The notes beneath the pieces are model-generated. The model saw only the letters and a program-made list of their open reading frames with translations. It was not told where the DNA came from and made no database searches. The position numbers and the translations under genes are program-made. A DNA stretch of 19,170 nt, taken from positions 1 through 19,170 of the forward strand of contig CALPMR020000026.1 in the NCBI GenBank assembly GCA_943324725.2, read 5' to 3'. Position 1 is the stretch's first letter. Each line of letters starts with the position of its first letter. Positions 7,129-14,354 of the stretch are shown in pieces. This DNA is from Bordetella parapertussis. GTDB lineage: Bacteria; Cyanobacteriota; Cyanobacteriia; PCC-6307; Cyanobiaceae.

Positions 7129-7774
7129 GTGGCTGGCTGGCAATCACAGCGAAAAACGGATCCCCCTTGCCCCCCAGCCAGCCCAACGGACCTGCCGAGC
7201 GGGTGGTTTCGGCCAGGATCTCGGGCACGGGCCAACCTTGGGCCACCAGCACCTGCGCCACGTAGTCCAGGTGATCGCGATCGCCGCCGTCGGTCCAGAC
7301 CTGGGGCGCTTTTTGAAAGAACATCCGGTTCGAAAAGGCGATGATCAGCTGCCCACCAGGGCGGGTGATCCGCAGCAACTCAGCGGCTACGGCTTCCGGC
7401 TGCTGCAGGTACTGCCATCCAGCCACGATCAAGCTGACGTCAACGCTGGCCTCGGCCAGGGGTAGCTGCTGGTCGACATTGAGGTTCTGAACCCAGTGCT
7501 GATCGAGGCGGGGATTGGCTGCCAGCTCCTGTTCGTTCAGGCCATGGCCCATCACCCGCTCAAACGTGACCTCCGCCGGTAGATGGCTCACCCAGCTGCT
7601 CATCAGATCGAGCACCACCGCACAAGGGGGGATGCGCTGCCGATAGAGCGCCGTGAGCCGGGCCCGGAAGGCGCCATCGAGATGGTGGACATACCGGGGT
7701 TCGGCATAGAAGAGTGTGTCATCGGAGCGATCGAGTTTGAATCGCTGCCGCTCTTCCAGCACCTGCACCACCAT
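7097..7774 (-). CDS. Class I SAM-dependent methyltransferase (divergent motif I)
   Basis: A 225-residue protein with a methyltransferase type 11-like layout. Strand beta-1 is VVLDLMSSWVSHLP, where the usual LDxGxGxG glycine loop is replaced. It is followed by ERVMGHGLN, NLNVDQQLPLAEASVD, and the post-motif segment YLQQPEAVAAELLRITRPGG with FSNRMFF. From memory, the LDLMSSWVSHLP variant characterises a family found in cyanobacteria and other bacteria, so the missing glycines are a family trait and not decay. The substrate is unknown. ATG at 7774 fits the conserved start; the open frame continues to 7927 with poor sequence. Its 3' end overlaps the convergent gene by 32 bases, and it diverges from the Rieske gene across 155 bases. 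Confidence 0.85.
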   Translation of the reverse strand: MVVQVLEERQRFKLDRSDDTLFYAEPRYVHHLDGAFRARLTALYRQRIPPCAVVLDLMSSWVSHLPAEVTFERVMGHGLNEQELAANPRLDQHWVQNLNVDQQLPLAEASVDVSLIVAGWQYLQQPEAVAAELLRITRPGGQLIIAFSNRMFFQKAPQVWTDGGDRDHLDYVAQVLVAQGWPVPEILAETTRSAGPLGWLGGKGDPFFAVIASQPLTASTLPRRR

Positions 7775-7929
7775 CGCGTTCGTCGGCCCTGAAGTTGTCG
7801 ACCACTCTGGCAACCCCAGACCGGAGACTGGGGCCCTCAGCGATGGATCGCTGCTTCGCCAGACCGCCGCCCGCTCAATCCAGGCCGTGGGAGCATGGAC
7901 TGGTCGTGGTGGGATTTCCCCCAACAACC

Positions 7930-8361
7930 ATGCGTCGCCGCGTTTTCCTGCTGCTCTCCGGTACCGGCGCCTTCCTGGGCCAGATGCTGCGACCCCTGCT
8001 CGCCCGCTCAGCCCAGCTCCCAGCTGTTCCTCAGGTCAAAGCGCTTGGCCGGGGCGTTGATGTGGCCAGTGTGGCCGAGCTCAGCAAGTCGGGCCAGGTG
8101 CTGGTTCGTACCAGTGCCCTGGGGCCGTTGCTGGTGATCCGGGATCCGGCCACCCAGCAACTGAAGGCCGTCAATCCCACCTGTCCGCATCGCGGTTGCC
8201 TGGTGGACTGGATCGCTTCGTCCGACACCTTCCTCTGCCCTTGCCACAAGGCCCGCTTCAATGCCAATGGCCGCTGGATCGGCGGCAAGGCCGTCAATCG
8301 ACCCCTGACGAGCTACAAGGTCACGGTCAGCAATGGCAGGATTCTGGTCAGCAAGGGCTGA
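7930..8361 (+). CDS. Small Tat-exported Rieske [2Fe-2S] protein, non-PetC type
   Basis: A 143-residue protein. The N-terminus MRRRVFLLLSGTGAFLGQ has an RRxFL twin-arginine motif and hydrophobic segment, so it is probably exported or membrane-anchored. The cluster motifs are CPHRGC (C85, H87, C90) and CPCH (C103, C105, H106), which supply the Cys2His2 ligands and the disulfide of cytochrome-bc-type Rieske proteins. In PetC the second box continues GSxY; here it is KARF, so both the Ser and the Tyr that hydrogen-bond the cluster are missing (A108, F110). This predicts a lower midpoint potential, as reported for cyanobacterial PetC3. ATG at 7930 places the signal at the start; the frame is open back to 7795. 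The glycosyltransferase gene follows after 88 bases. Confidence 0.88.
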   Translation: MRRRVFLLLSGTGAFLGQMLRPLLARSAQLPAVPQVKALGRGVDVASVAELSKSGQVLVRTSALGPLLVIRDPATQQLKAVNPTCPHRGCLVDWIASSDTFLCPCHKARFNANGRWIGGKAVNRPLTSYKVTVSNGRILVSKG

Positions 8362-8449
8362 GCGCTGCTGACGCGGCCAATGACGTCAAACCCCCTGGTC
8401 CAGGGCTCCTACAGTTCAGTTGGGTGCGTGCTGGAACAGCGATAGCAGG

Positions 8450-9535
8450 ATGGATCTGCTGGTCATCTCCCTGCTGGTGCGCTGGATCCTCGGCTGGCTG
8501 CTCTGTCATCGTCTGCCGCGTCTGCCTGAGGCTGGGCCGAAGGGGGCGCCCCCAGATTTCTCGGTGTTGATCCCGGCCCGGAACGAGGCGAACAGCCTGC
8601 CCCATCTGCTGGCGGCCCTGGAGCGGCAGAGCCTCAAACCCCTGGAAGTGATCGTGATCGACGATCACTCCAGCGACGGTACCGCCGCCTCTGCCAGGGC
8701 GGCTGGCGTGCGGGTGATGCAGCCGCCGCCCCTGCCGCCGGGATGGTGCGGCAAGACCTGGGCCCTGCACCACGGCAGCCGCAGCAGCCGCGGCGAACTG
8801 CTGGTGTTTCTCGATGCCGATACGGAGCCGGGACCCCAGTTTCTGGCACGGATTGTCGCCGCTCAGCAGCGGTTGGGGGGGTTGGTGTCAGTGCAGCCTT
8901 ATCACCGCACCGAGCGGGCTTATGAACAGTTGTCGCTGCTGTTCAACCTGGTGGGGTTGATGGCGGTGCCCCTGGGGGAGCAGGCGGGGGTGGCCTTCGG
9001 GCCGGCGATGGCCACCAGCCGCAGGGATTATGAGCTGGTGGGGGGCCACGGCGCCGTGGCGGACAAAGTGGTGGAAGACTGGTTTCTGGCCCATCTCTAC
9101 GATTCGGCCTCTCTGCCGGTGAGCGCTTATATCGGCCAGGGCCAGATTGCCTACCGCATGTATCCCGGTGGCCTCGGTGATCTGGTGGTGGGATTCGACA
9201 AGAACTTCGCCACCGCCGCCGGCGAGGTGCGCTGGCCGCGGATGCTGGCGGTGCTGCTGTGGTTGTCGGGGCTGTTCTGGATGGCCTGGGCCCTGCCCGC
9301 TTCCCTGCTGGGCTGGCCGCTGGTCGGCAATCCCGATCCGTGGATCAACCTGGTGATCTACGCGGCCTATGCGGTTCAACTGCTGCTGCTCAGCCGGCAG
9401 GTGGGCCGTTTCAGCTGGATCAATCTGGTGTTCCCCGTGCCGGTGTTGTTCTTTCTGGGCGTGTTCCTGCTGGCCATCGTCAACCTGGAGCGGGGCAGCG
9501 TCAGCTGGAAGGGTCGCCAGTTCCCCACCCGATGA
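8450..9535 (+). CDS. Family 2 glycosyltransferase, CrtQ/CruG-like
   Basis: A 361-residue membrane-associated GT-A glycosyltransferase. It shows an N-terminal anchor (1-19), SVLIPARNE (38-46), VIVIDDHSSDGT (67-78), the metal/nucleotide-sugar DAD in FLDADTEP (120-127), SVQPYHRTERAYEQLS (147-162), the likely catalytic VED (208-210), and three C-terminal membrane helices (about 264-285, 298-315, 326-345). The SVQPYH, MYPGG and GPAMATSRRDY blocks resemble staphylococcal CrtQ, which glucosylates diaponeurosporenoate; cyanobacterial CruG, which makes myxol glycosides, is a related alternative. ATG at 8450 was chosen because hydrophobic sequence begins there; 8420 is an in-frame alternative. Its stop overlaps the start of the acyltransferase gene. 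A carotenoid substrate is inferred. Confidence 0.87.
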   Translation: MDLLVISLLVRWILGWLLCHRLPRLPEAGPKGAPPDFSVLIPARNEANSLPHLLAALERQSLKPLEVIVIDDHSSDGTAASARAAGVRVMQPPPLPPGWCGKTWALHHGSRSSRGELLVFLDADTEPGPQFLARIVAAQQRLGGLVSVQPYHRTERAYEQLSLLFNLVGLMAVPLGEQAGVAFGPAMATSRRDYELVGGHGAVADKVVEDWFLAHLYDSASLPVSAYIGQGQIAYRMYPGGLGDLVVGFDKNFATAAGEVRWPRMLAVLLWLSGLFWMAWALPASLLGWPLVGNPDPWINLVIYAAYAVQLLLLSRQVGRFSWINLVFPVPVLFFLGVFLLAIVNLERGSVSWKGRQFPTR

Positions 9536-10041
9536 GCGCGTCAGGCCAGCTCCTGGCAGCGGTGCTGGTCTGCGCTGGCGGCTGGTTCGGCTGGTCCCTG
9601 CTGATCGGTGGCCTTGCCAACCGCCTGCCCCAGGCCGCCCTGCTGCGGGACAACTGGCTGACCCGTCTGCGGCCCTGGGAAGGACGTCAACGCTATGAAC
9701 GGAGGCTGGGGATCCGGTCCTGGAAAGGTTGGCTGCCTGATGCCGGGCCGCTCTTGCCGGGTGGGGTGACCAAGGCCGCCCTGGTGCGGCGCGATCGGCG
9801 GCTGTTGGAGCGACTGGTCGCTGAAACGCGGCGGGCTGAACTGGTGCACTGGGCCCTCTGGCCCTTCTGGATCGTCACCAGCCTGTGGCTGCCGCCGGTG
9901 GGGGTGCTGGTCAACCTGCTGTTCGCCAGCCTGTTCAACCTGCCCTGCCTGGCGGTGCAGCGCTATAACCGCCTGCGGCTTCAAGCCAGCCTGGTGCGGT
10001 TCAGCGAGCAGGACCCCAGCCGCGAGCGGCGATTGAGTTAG
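9532..10041 (+). CDS. CrtO-like glycosyl-carotenoid acyltransferase (staphyloxanthin type)
   Basis: A 169-residue membrane protein. The conserved blocks match, from memory, staphylococcal CrtO, the glycosyl-4,4'-diaponeurosporenoate acyltransferase: RSWKGWLPDAG (62-72), RRAELVHW (100-107) and LPCLAVQRYNRLRL (137-150). Hydrophobic segments lie at 7-28 and 108-135. CrtO adds a fatty acyl chain to the sugar of the carotenoid glycoside in the membrane. This CrtO is unrelated to the beta-carotene ketolase of the same name. The ATG overlaps the glycosyltransferase stop (ATGA, 9532-9535), so the two enzymes are translationally coupled and probably act in sequence. The frame continues upstream to 9259 inside the glycosyltransferase gene, which I reject as a start. 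The native acceptor is unknown. Confidence 0.82.
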   Translation: MSASGQLLAAVLVCAGGWFGWSLLIGGLANRLPQAALLRDNWLTRLRPWEGRQRYERRLGIRSWKGWLPDAGPLLPGGVTKAALVRRDRRLLERLVAETRRAELVHWALWPFWIVTSLWLPPVGVLVNLLFASLFNLPCLAVQRYNRLRLQASLVRFSEQDPSRERRLS

Positions 10042-10818
10042 CGGTGTAGTGAACCTGGATGGCCAGAGATGGCTAGCAGAACTGCAGCTAAAATCGTCTA
10101 CCCGTGTCAGGGCCATCTGGAGCAGAAGATGGCCAGCAGACCTGAGGCGAGAGCTGCTCCAAGGCTCATGGATCTGGCCAGGATGGACAAGGCAAGCGAT
10201 CAGCTGATCGAGTTGGTCATGGCGACTGAGCTGTGAATCACGCATCAGATCTACGGACTGGCTAGAGTTACATATCACTAACATCTGTCTCCTCCCAGGC
10301 TAATGCATGGCCGATTACCCATGCATGGCTGCATGAGCTCACGCCAGCTGGGTGCGGCCGGCCGGGGCGTCGGCCAGTGCCCAGCCAGCGTGCGGCCAGG
10401 CGTAGCGGAAAGCGCAGGCCAGGGCACGATCGAATGGATCACCGCCTCGGGACCAGGCTGGCTGCGCCATTGGCTTTGTCGCTGGCTGCGGGCTTGCCAC
10501 CAGTCGCGGTGAGATGGGCTGATCGGCTCCTTCCGGTTGGCTCTGGTTTTGGTTCTGGGCCAGGGGCAGCGGTGGCGAAGGTTGAAACCTGATTGCTCCT
10601 TCGCAGGAGATCGCAGCAGCGCAGCGCCCGGGAGGGTGATGCTCGTGGAGTCCTCAAGCCAGCCTCTGCTGCTGCATCGCCTCTGACCTCTCCAGGTTGC
10701 CTGCCGACGTCAAGCGGCCACGCATGGAACGGGGCCTGCGCCACACCTGCCAATCCTGCTGCGTGCTGGCGTCGTCAGCTGCAGCCACCCATCCACCGCG
10801 CCCAACCGATCTGCCTTC
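10042..10818. other. 777-base gap; one possible 55-aa ORF and short repeats
   Basis: A possible ORF at 10069-10236 encodes 55 residues and begins MASR; MASR recurs 20 residues on because AGATGGCYAGCAGAMCTG occurs twice (10067-10084, 10127-10144). At 10304-10335 the word ATGCATGGC is repeated within a small inverted-repeat cluster. A GTTACATA at 10267 resembles half an HLR1 site, but the second half is poorly placed. From 10330 to 10818 the DNA is GC-rich without a plausible gene. Confidence 0.4.
10069..10236 (+). CDS. Possible small protein, 55 aa (uncertain)
   Basis: The ATG-to-TGA frame reads MASRTAAKIVYPCQGHLEQK and then a second MASR block and a helical, acidic C-terminus (MDKASDQLIELVMATEL). 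No family is recognised, no Shine-Dalgarno site is clear, and third-position GC bias is weaker than in the neighbouring genes. It begins 27 bases after the acyltransferase stop, so it could ride on that transcript. The internal repeat is the only sign of structure. Confidence 0.22.
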   Translation: MASRTAAKIVYPCQGHLEQKMASRPEARAAPRLMDLARMDKASDQLIELVMATEL

Positions 10819-11691
10819 ATGGTCAACCCCGCCCGCCTCGCCTCCAACGTCACGCCGTCGCCTGCGCGCCAGAGCATGCCCTATCGGCCGCCGGAGCTGC
10901 TGCGGCAACTCCATGTGCTCGATTTCTTCGAATTGATGGGCAATCAGGCCCTGGCCGCCCGGGTGCTGCAGTTGCACCAATCCAGCGTCAGCCGCATCGT
11001 CAGCGGGCTCGCTCAGCAATTTGACCTCAACCGCAACAGCGATGGCTGCGAAGTACCAGATCCCCTGCGCTATCTGCGCCTCGCCTATCGGGCCCATCGC
11101 ATGGGTGATGGCGTGCTGCGGCTGGCCAGTGACCCCCTGTTCCAGCCCTTGCTGGAGGGCAGCAGCTCGCTGCAGCCCGTGCCGGCCAGCTTTCGTTCGA
11201 TCACGGAGTGGGTCGGATTGATCCAGCAGGGGGTGATAGATGGCGCGATTGTGGCGGCGCCACCACCAGAGCAGTGGGAGGGCGAGGAACGGCCGAGCTG
11301 GCGGGGGGTGCGATGGATCGATCTGGGGCAGTTGGAACTGCACCTGGCGATTGCCGCGGCTGACGATCAGGTGGTGTTGGTGCCGGCTGCTGATCAGGCA
11401 CCGCTGTTGCACCGCCAGCTGTTGGAGCGGCAATGGACCCTCCGCTCGCTCGGACCGCGTCGCCACGATCGGCAGGACTGGCAGGAGATCGCCGCACGCC
11501 TGGATCTGGCTTTGCCGGTGGCAGCGTCACTGTTGCCGCAGCAGTGGCTGCTGCAGACCAAGCGCCGCCTGCAGCCCCTGACGCCGCCGTTGCTGGCGCC
11601 GTTGTGGTTGCTGATGGCCGAGGAGGCGGCAGTGAACAGCACGGTGCAACACGAGGTGTGTCGTCTGCAACGACGGTTACTCCAAAGCTGA
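10819..11691 (+). CDS. LysR-like transcriptional regulator (divergent)
   Basis: A 290-residue protein with a LysR-type N-terminal helix-turn-helix: LHVLDFFELMGNQALAARVL (31-50) followed by the recognition helix LHQSSVSRIVSGLAQQFDL (52-70). This is the usual LTTR arrangement of sensing loop, recognition helix and start of the linker. The C-terminal part (about 110-285) has the length of a periplasmic-binding-type effector domain but matches the LysR consensus poorly, with an odd WEGEERPSWRGVRWIDLGQ block. The ligand cannot be inferred. In-frame ATG at 10876 (M20) is an alternative start and would place the HTH at the usual distance from the N-terminus. It is not divergent from any obvious target: its neighbours are non-coding on both sides. 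Confidence 0.78.
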   Translation: MVNPARLASNVTPSPARQSMPYRPPELLRQLHVLDFFELMGNQALAARVLQLHQSSVSRIVSGLAQQFDLNRNSDGCEVPDPLRYLRLAYRAHRMGDGVLRLASDPLFQPLLEGSSSLQPVPASFRSITEWVGLIQQGVIDGAIVAAPPPEQWEGEERPSWRGVRWIDLGQLELHLAIAAADDQVVLVPAADQAPLLHRQLLERQWTLRSLGPRRHDRQDWQEIAARLDLALPVAASLLPQQWLLQTKRRLQPLTPPLLAPLWLLMAEEAAVNSTVQHEVCRLQRRLLQS

Positions 11692-11697
11692 GAACCC

Positions 11698-11901
11698 TCA
11701 CCTCAACTGAATCGGCGCTTCCAGCACCCGCTCATCCGAATTCAGCCAGCAGGCTTGATCAGGGATGACCCAACGCCATTGTTGCCTCAATTGAATGATT
11801 GCCCCGTCCAGGCCTTCAGTTTGAATGAGTGAATGCAAGCCAGGATTTATCATTGAGCAGCCAAAATTGCTTTTAGCTTGTCTGATTCTGTCAAATTTCA
11901 C
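11698..11901 (-). CDS. Possible small protein or gene remnant, 67 aa (uncertain)
   Basis: GTG start at 11901, TGA at 11698. The composition is soluble and globular-looking, with three Trp in the C-terminal half (QQWRWVIPDQACWLNSDE). Codon use is more AT-rich than in the flanking genes. No family is recognised. It ends 7 bases after the stop of the convergent LysR-like gene, which would fit either a real tail-to-tail gene or the remnant of a longer one. Confidence 0.25.
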   Translation of the reverse strand: MKFDRIRQAKSNFGCSMINPGLHSLIQTEGLDGAIIQLRQQWRWVIPDQACWLNSDERVLEAPIQLR

Positions 11902-12029
11902 CCGATTTTCTGATATGACGAGGCGAATGAGATTCGGGCTCAGTTCAGCTTCACCCAGGCCAGACTGCTGAGATTCAGGTTCCCGTGACAGGCAAGGGAT
12001 CGCTCAGCAGCGCCGCAGTGGCCGCAACA

Positions 12030-12320
12030 ATGCAGATCTTGCATCGTCAAAGTGCGGTCGTTGCGCTATTGCCAGAACCACGAAACTGGCCTGCTGGGAT
12101 CAAGTCGTTTTGCTTTTGCTCCGTGGCTGTCAGGTCGATTTGTGCGGGGCTGGCCGCGTTCGTGCTGTTGCCAGTAGCCGCAGGTGCGAGCAAGGCGGTC
12201 TGTGGCGTCAATCGCTGGTGCCTTAATGGCAAGCGCATGCGGGCAGCCTACATGCTGAGATTTGAGCATGTTCTGCCGGGTACAACGATGGAATCGGCTG
12301 ATGATTTTGTCTGCGGTTAG
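12030..12320 (+). CDS. Possible small exported Cys-containing protein (uncertain)
   Basis: From ATG at 12030 the frame encodes 96 residues; an in-frame start at 11985 would give 111. Residues about 24-54 contain a basic-hydrophobic stretch ending in VLLPVAAGASKA, like a signal peptide with an AxA-type site, preceded by a long N-region that is unusual. The predicted mature part is about 45 residues with three Cys (VCGVNRWCLNG and a C near the end). No family is recognised. Codon bias is moderate. A start closer to the hydrophobic stretch is possible. Confidence 0.33.
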   Translation: MQILHRQSAVVALLPEPRNWPAGIKSFCFCSVAVRSICAGLAAFVLLPVAAGASKAVCGVNRWCLNGKRMRAAYMLRFEHVLPGTTMESADDFVCG

Positions 12321-12366
12321 TGAATTGATCGGCCCCATCCTGGTGTGGGGCCAGGGCTGCCCAGCT

Positions 12367-12555
12367 ATGGCTACCTGCTGGTCGTCGATTCCTGAACTCA
12401 CCAGCAAGGACCTGACAGCCCTGGAGCAGGCCTCCGAGTGGGTGCGGACCCGCTTCAGCTTCGCCTGCACCCGCACCGATGAGGCACAGCTGCACCTGCA
12501 GCAATCCGCCGACCACGTTGGCGGCGATGCCGTGGTGCGGATCGCGGCGGCCTGA
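12367..12555 (+). CDS. Small conserved-looking hypothetical protein, 62 aa
   Basis: ATG at 12367, TGA at 12553-12555. Third positions are strongly G/C, as in the real neighbouring genes, and the sequence (ELTSKDLTALEQASEWVRT, then QLHLQQSADHVGGDAVVRI) looks like a folded helix-plus-strand protein. No signal peptide or known motif is present. The frame is open back to 12262, but the upstream residues have a different character. It faces the transglutaminase-like gene tail to tail with a single base between the two stops. Confidence 0.6.
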   Translation: MATCWSSIPELTSKDLTALEQASEWVRTRFSFACTRTDEAQLHLQQSADHVGGDAVVRIAAA

Positions 12556-12556
12556 T

Positions 12557-13462
12557 TCAGACCAGCAGGCAGGGCGATTCAACGGCAGAGCCCGCCGCGC
12601 TGGCGGCGTCCAGTGTGGCGGTACGGTTCGATTCGCTATGGGGCTTGTTGCCAGAGTCGTCGATCAACTCGGTGATCACCTCCAGGTTGACGAGCTGATG
12701 CTCGCCGAAGGAGCGCAGGAAGGGCACATCGGCGGCATCGCGTCCGCGGGCGATCAACACCCGGCCGCAGCGTGGGATGTTGTGGCGGGCATCGAAGACA
12801 TACCAGCGATCCCCCAGAAACGCCTCGAACCAGGCCGAGAAATCCACCGGCGCCTCAGCCACCGGGATGCCCGTGTAGCCGAGATAGCCGGTGCAATAGC
12901 GGGCGGGAACGTTGAGACAGCGGCAGAGGCTGATCGCCAGATGGGCATAGTCGCGGCAGACGCCGGCGCTGTCGGCGAGGGTGTCGCTGGCGGTTTTCTG
13001 GGGCCGCACCGCCTCGTAGTCAAAGCGAATCCGATCGTGCACCCAGTCGCAGATCGCCTGCACCAGCAGCCAGCCGCGGGGAACGCCGGCGAAGGTGTGC
13101 CAGGCCATCGCCATCAGCGATTCGGTGTCGCAATAGGTGCTGGGATTGAGGAAGCGATAGGTGTCGATCGGCAAGGCCTGGATCGGACACTCGGGCACCG
13201 AGGGCAGCACCGGATCGCTGCGGTCGGAGCAGGTGATGGTGGTGGCGTAGCCGAAGCGGGTGATGCCACTGGGCGCCATCAGCCGACACCAGCGATTACC
13301 GGCCTGATCACTGAGCACTTCGATGCTGCGATCGGGGTGCAGGCGCACTGCTTCGGGGGAGCGCAGATCGTCCAGCAGGCTGGTGTGCGGATGGACCAGG
13401 GCCAGGACGGGCGTGGGCACCTCGCAGCGCAGGTCGAGTTGGCAGCCAATTCGGAGGTGCAC
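12557..13462 (-). CDS. Transglutaminase-like cysteine-peptidase-fold protein
   Basis: A 301-residue protein of the bacterial transglutaminase-like group (COG1305). It has an N-terminal beta domain (1-120), then helices leading to the nucleophile motif AGVCRDYAHL (C169), VPARYCTGYLG, DFSAWFEAFLGDRWYVFDARHN (207-228, with D224) and GRVLIARGRDAADV (233-246). The position usually held by the catalytic His (HAW) is Ser (S209). Several members of this subfamily appear to carry Ser or Ala there, so activity cannot be assumed. Proteolysis or transamidation of proteins or cell-wall peptides would be the standard guess. No signal peptide is visible. The start is GTG at 13462. The last 30 residues are a low-complexity tail. 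Confidence 0.9.
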   Translation of the reverse strand: MHLRIGCQLDLRCEVPTPVLALVHPHTSLLDDLRSPEAVRLHPDRSIEVLSDQAGNRWCRLMAPSGITRFGYATTITCSDRSDPVLPSVPECPIQALPIDTYRFLNPSTYCDTESLMAMAWHTFAGVPRGWLLVQAICDWVHDRIRFDYEAVRPQKTASDTLADSAGVCRDYAHLAISLCRCLNVPARYCTGYLGYTGIPVAEAPVDFSAWFEAFLGDRWYVFDARHNIPRCGRVLIARGRDAADVPFLRSFGEHQLVNLEVITELIDDSGNKPHSESNRTATLDAASAAGSAVESPCLLV

Positions 13463-13970
13463 AGGCGGAGGTGGTGGAAATGTCTGTTACCACATGCATC
13501 CTGGCGGCTCCAGGAGCTGCTGCGTTGTTTCCGTTGCAGCAGTGCCAGCATCGGCTGACCGTTTTTCAGCGGGGCCAGCTGCGGCCAGTGGCCCCTCGAA
13601 CCAGGCCCTGGATCAAGGCCTTCCCGGCAACTCCTTGCGACCGATCAGTAATTCTGAGCGATTCAGTTCTTCCGCCGCTCAGGGCCGTTGTCCCCATCGG
13701 AGCTGGCTGTTTTCCACAGCCGCCGCGAGCGCAAGCGCGCCGCTGTCCGCCCGATCGCGACCGGCTTCGGCCGCAGCCTGTGGAAAACCATCTTTCCCCT
13801 TGACGGTGGCGCCCAAGCGGCCTCGGCCAGAGGCACGCCCGATCCCGATGGCCTGGATTCACGGTGATCACAGGATTCGCGCCATTGGTCCCAATGGGAT
13901 GGGCAAGGGCGCCCTGCTTTGACGGCAGCCCCACTGCGTGGCCTTATGGGGACACCCAGAGCACAGCAGC
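13463..13970. other. About 500-base gap with two inverted DnaA-box-like sites
   Basis: No convincing gene: the frames here are Pro/Arg/Ala-rich shadows. The notable content is an 11-bp inverted repeat, GTTTTCCACAG at 13709-13719 and CTGTGGAAAAC at 13778-13788, described as a separate feature. GTG at 13938 is an in-frame alternative start for the downstream DUF2811 gene. Confidence 0.5.
13709..13788. promoter_or_regulatory. Pair of inverted TTTTCCACA (DnaA-box) sites
   Basis: TTTTCCACA occurs at 13710-13718 and its reverse complement at 13779-13787, with 60 bases of very GC-rich sequence between. TTTTCCACA is the reported cyanobacterial DnaA-box consensus. Two exact copies so close together are unlikely by chance in this base composition. 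Alternatively the arms form a long-range hairpin. No AT-rich unwinding region or dnaA/dnaN gene is nearby, so this is not presented as an origin. Confidence 0.4.
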
Positions 13971-14354
13971 GTGAGTCCATCGCCCGACCAGCAGCCTTTT
14001 GAGCAGGGCCACGCACCACAGGCGCCCGAGCACGCGCCGGCCTATGTCAGCGTCGTCAACGAGTTACCCGAAGATCTCTATGACGCGATGCGCGATTTCG
14101 TGCGGACCCATCCGCAGTGGGATCAATACCGGCTGATGCAGGCCTCATTGGCCGGTTTTCTGTTTCAGCACGGCAGCACCGACCGGGCCGTCTCGCGCCA
14201 CTATCTCAACGGCCTGTTCCGGCGCGAGGGCAGCCAGCAACGGCCACCGCGAGCTGATCCAGCTGCCGAGGCCCGTCCCTCTGCTTCCAGGCTGGTGCCG
14301 ATCAGTCAGGGCCAGCAGCCAGCGCCGGACCATTCCTGGCCTGCCGCGGCTTAG
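13971..14354 (+). CDS. DUF2811 family protein
   Basis: About 127 residues from GTG at 13971 (138 from GTG at 13938; neither start has a clear Shine-Dalgarno site). The domain spans roughly residues 25-85: VSVVNELPEDLYDAMRDFV, then THPQWDQYRLMQASLAGFLF and QHGSTDRAVSRHYLNGLF. This matches the cyanobacterial DUF2811 pattern of ExPExLYxxMxxF, HPxWDQxR and a QxG...YLxxLF end. The function of the family is unknown. The N-terminal 24 residues and the last 40 (rich in Pro, Gln, Ala) look disordered; the tail is longer than I expect for the family and may be read-through into degraded sequence. Confidence 0.8.
   Translation: MSPSPDQQPFEQGHAPQAPEHAPAYVSVVNELPEDLYDAMRDFVRTHPQWDQYRLMQASLAGFLFQHGSTDRAVSRHYLNGLFRREGSQQRPPRADPAAEARPSASRLVPISQGQQPAPDHSWPAAA

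Larger units (their letters stand above)
11692..12366. other. 675-base gap with two weak small-ORF candidates
   Basis: The left part is comparatively AT-rich. A minus frame at 11698-11901 (67 aa, GTG start) has protein-like composition, with WRWVIPDQACWLNSDERVLEA, but atypical codon use. A plus frame at 11985-12320 is listed separately. No strong hairpin with a T-run is seen after the LysR-like gene. Confidence 0.35.

Noticed and set aside
6298..7143. 281-aa minus-strand ORF
   Set aside because: It mirrors the 269-aa plus-strand gene. The plus frame has the better composition and start, although neither has a known domain.
9541..10284. 247-aa minus-strand ORF opposite the CrtO-like gene
   Set aside because: It is the antisense shadow of a well-supported gene; composition is Gln/Pro/His-rich with no domain.
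10267..10285. HLR1 element upstream of the LysR-like gene
   Set aside because: The first half (GTTACATA) fits, but the second half matches poorly and the spacing is 3 bases; the gene start is more than 500 bases away.
12479..13558. 359-aa plus-strand ORF
   Set aside because: It is antisense to the transglutaminase-like gene, which has clear motifs. The long frame arises from high GC content.
13700..13800. Replication origin
   Set aside because: Only two DnaA boxes, no AT-rich unwinding element and no dnaA, dnaN or gidA/rpmH-type genes nearby.
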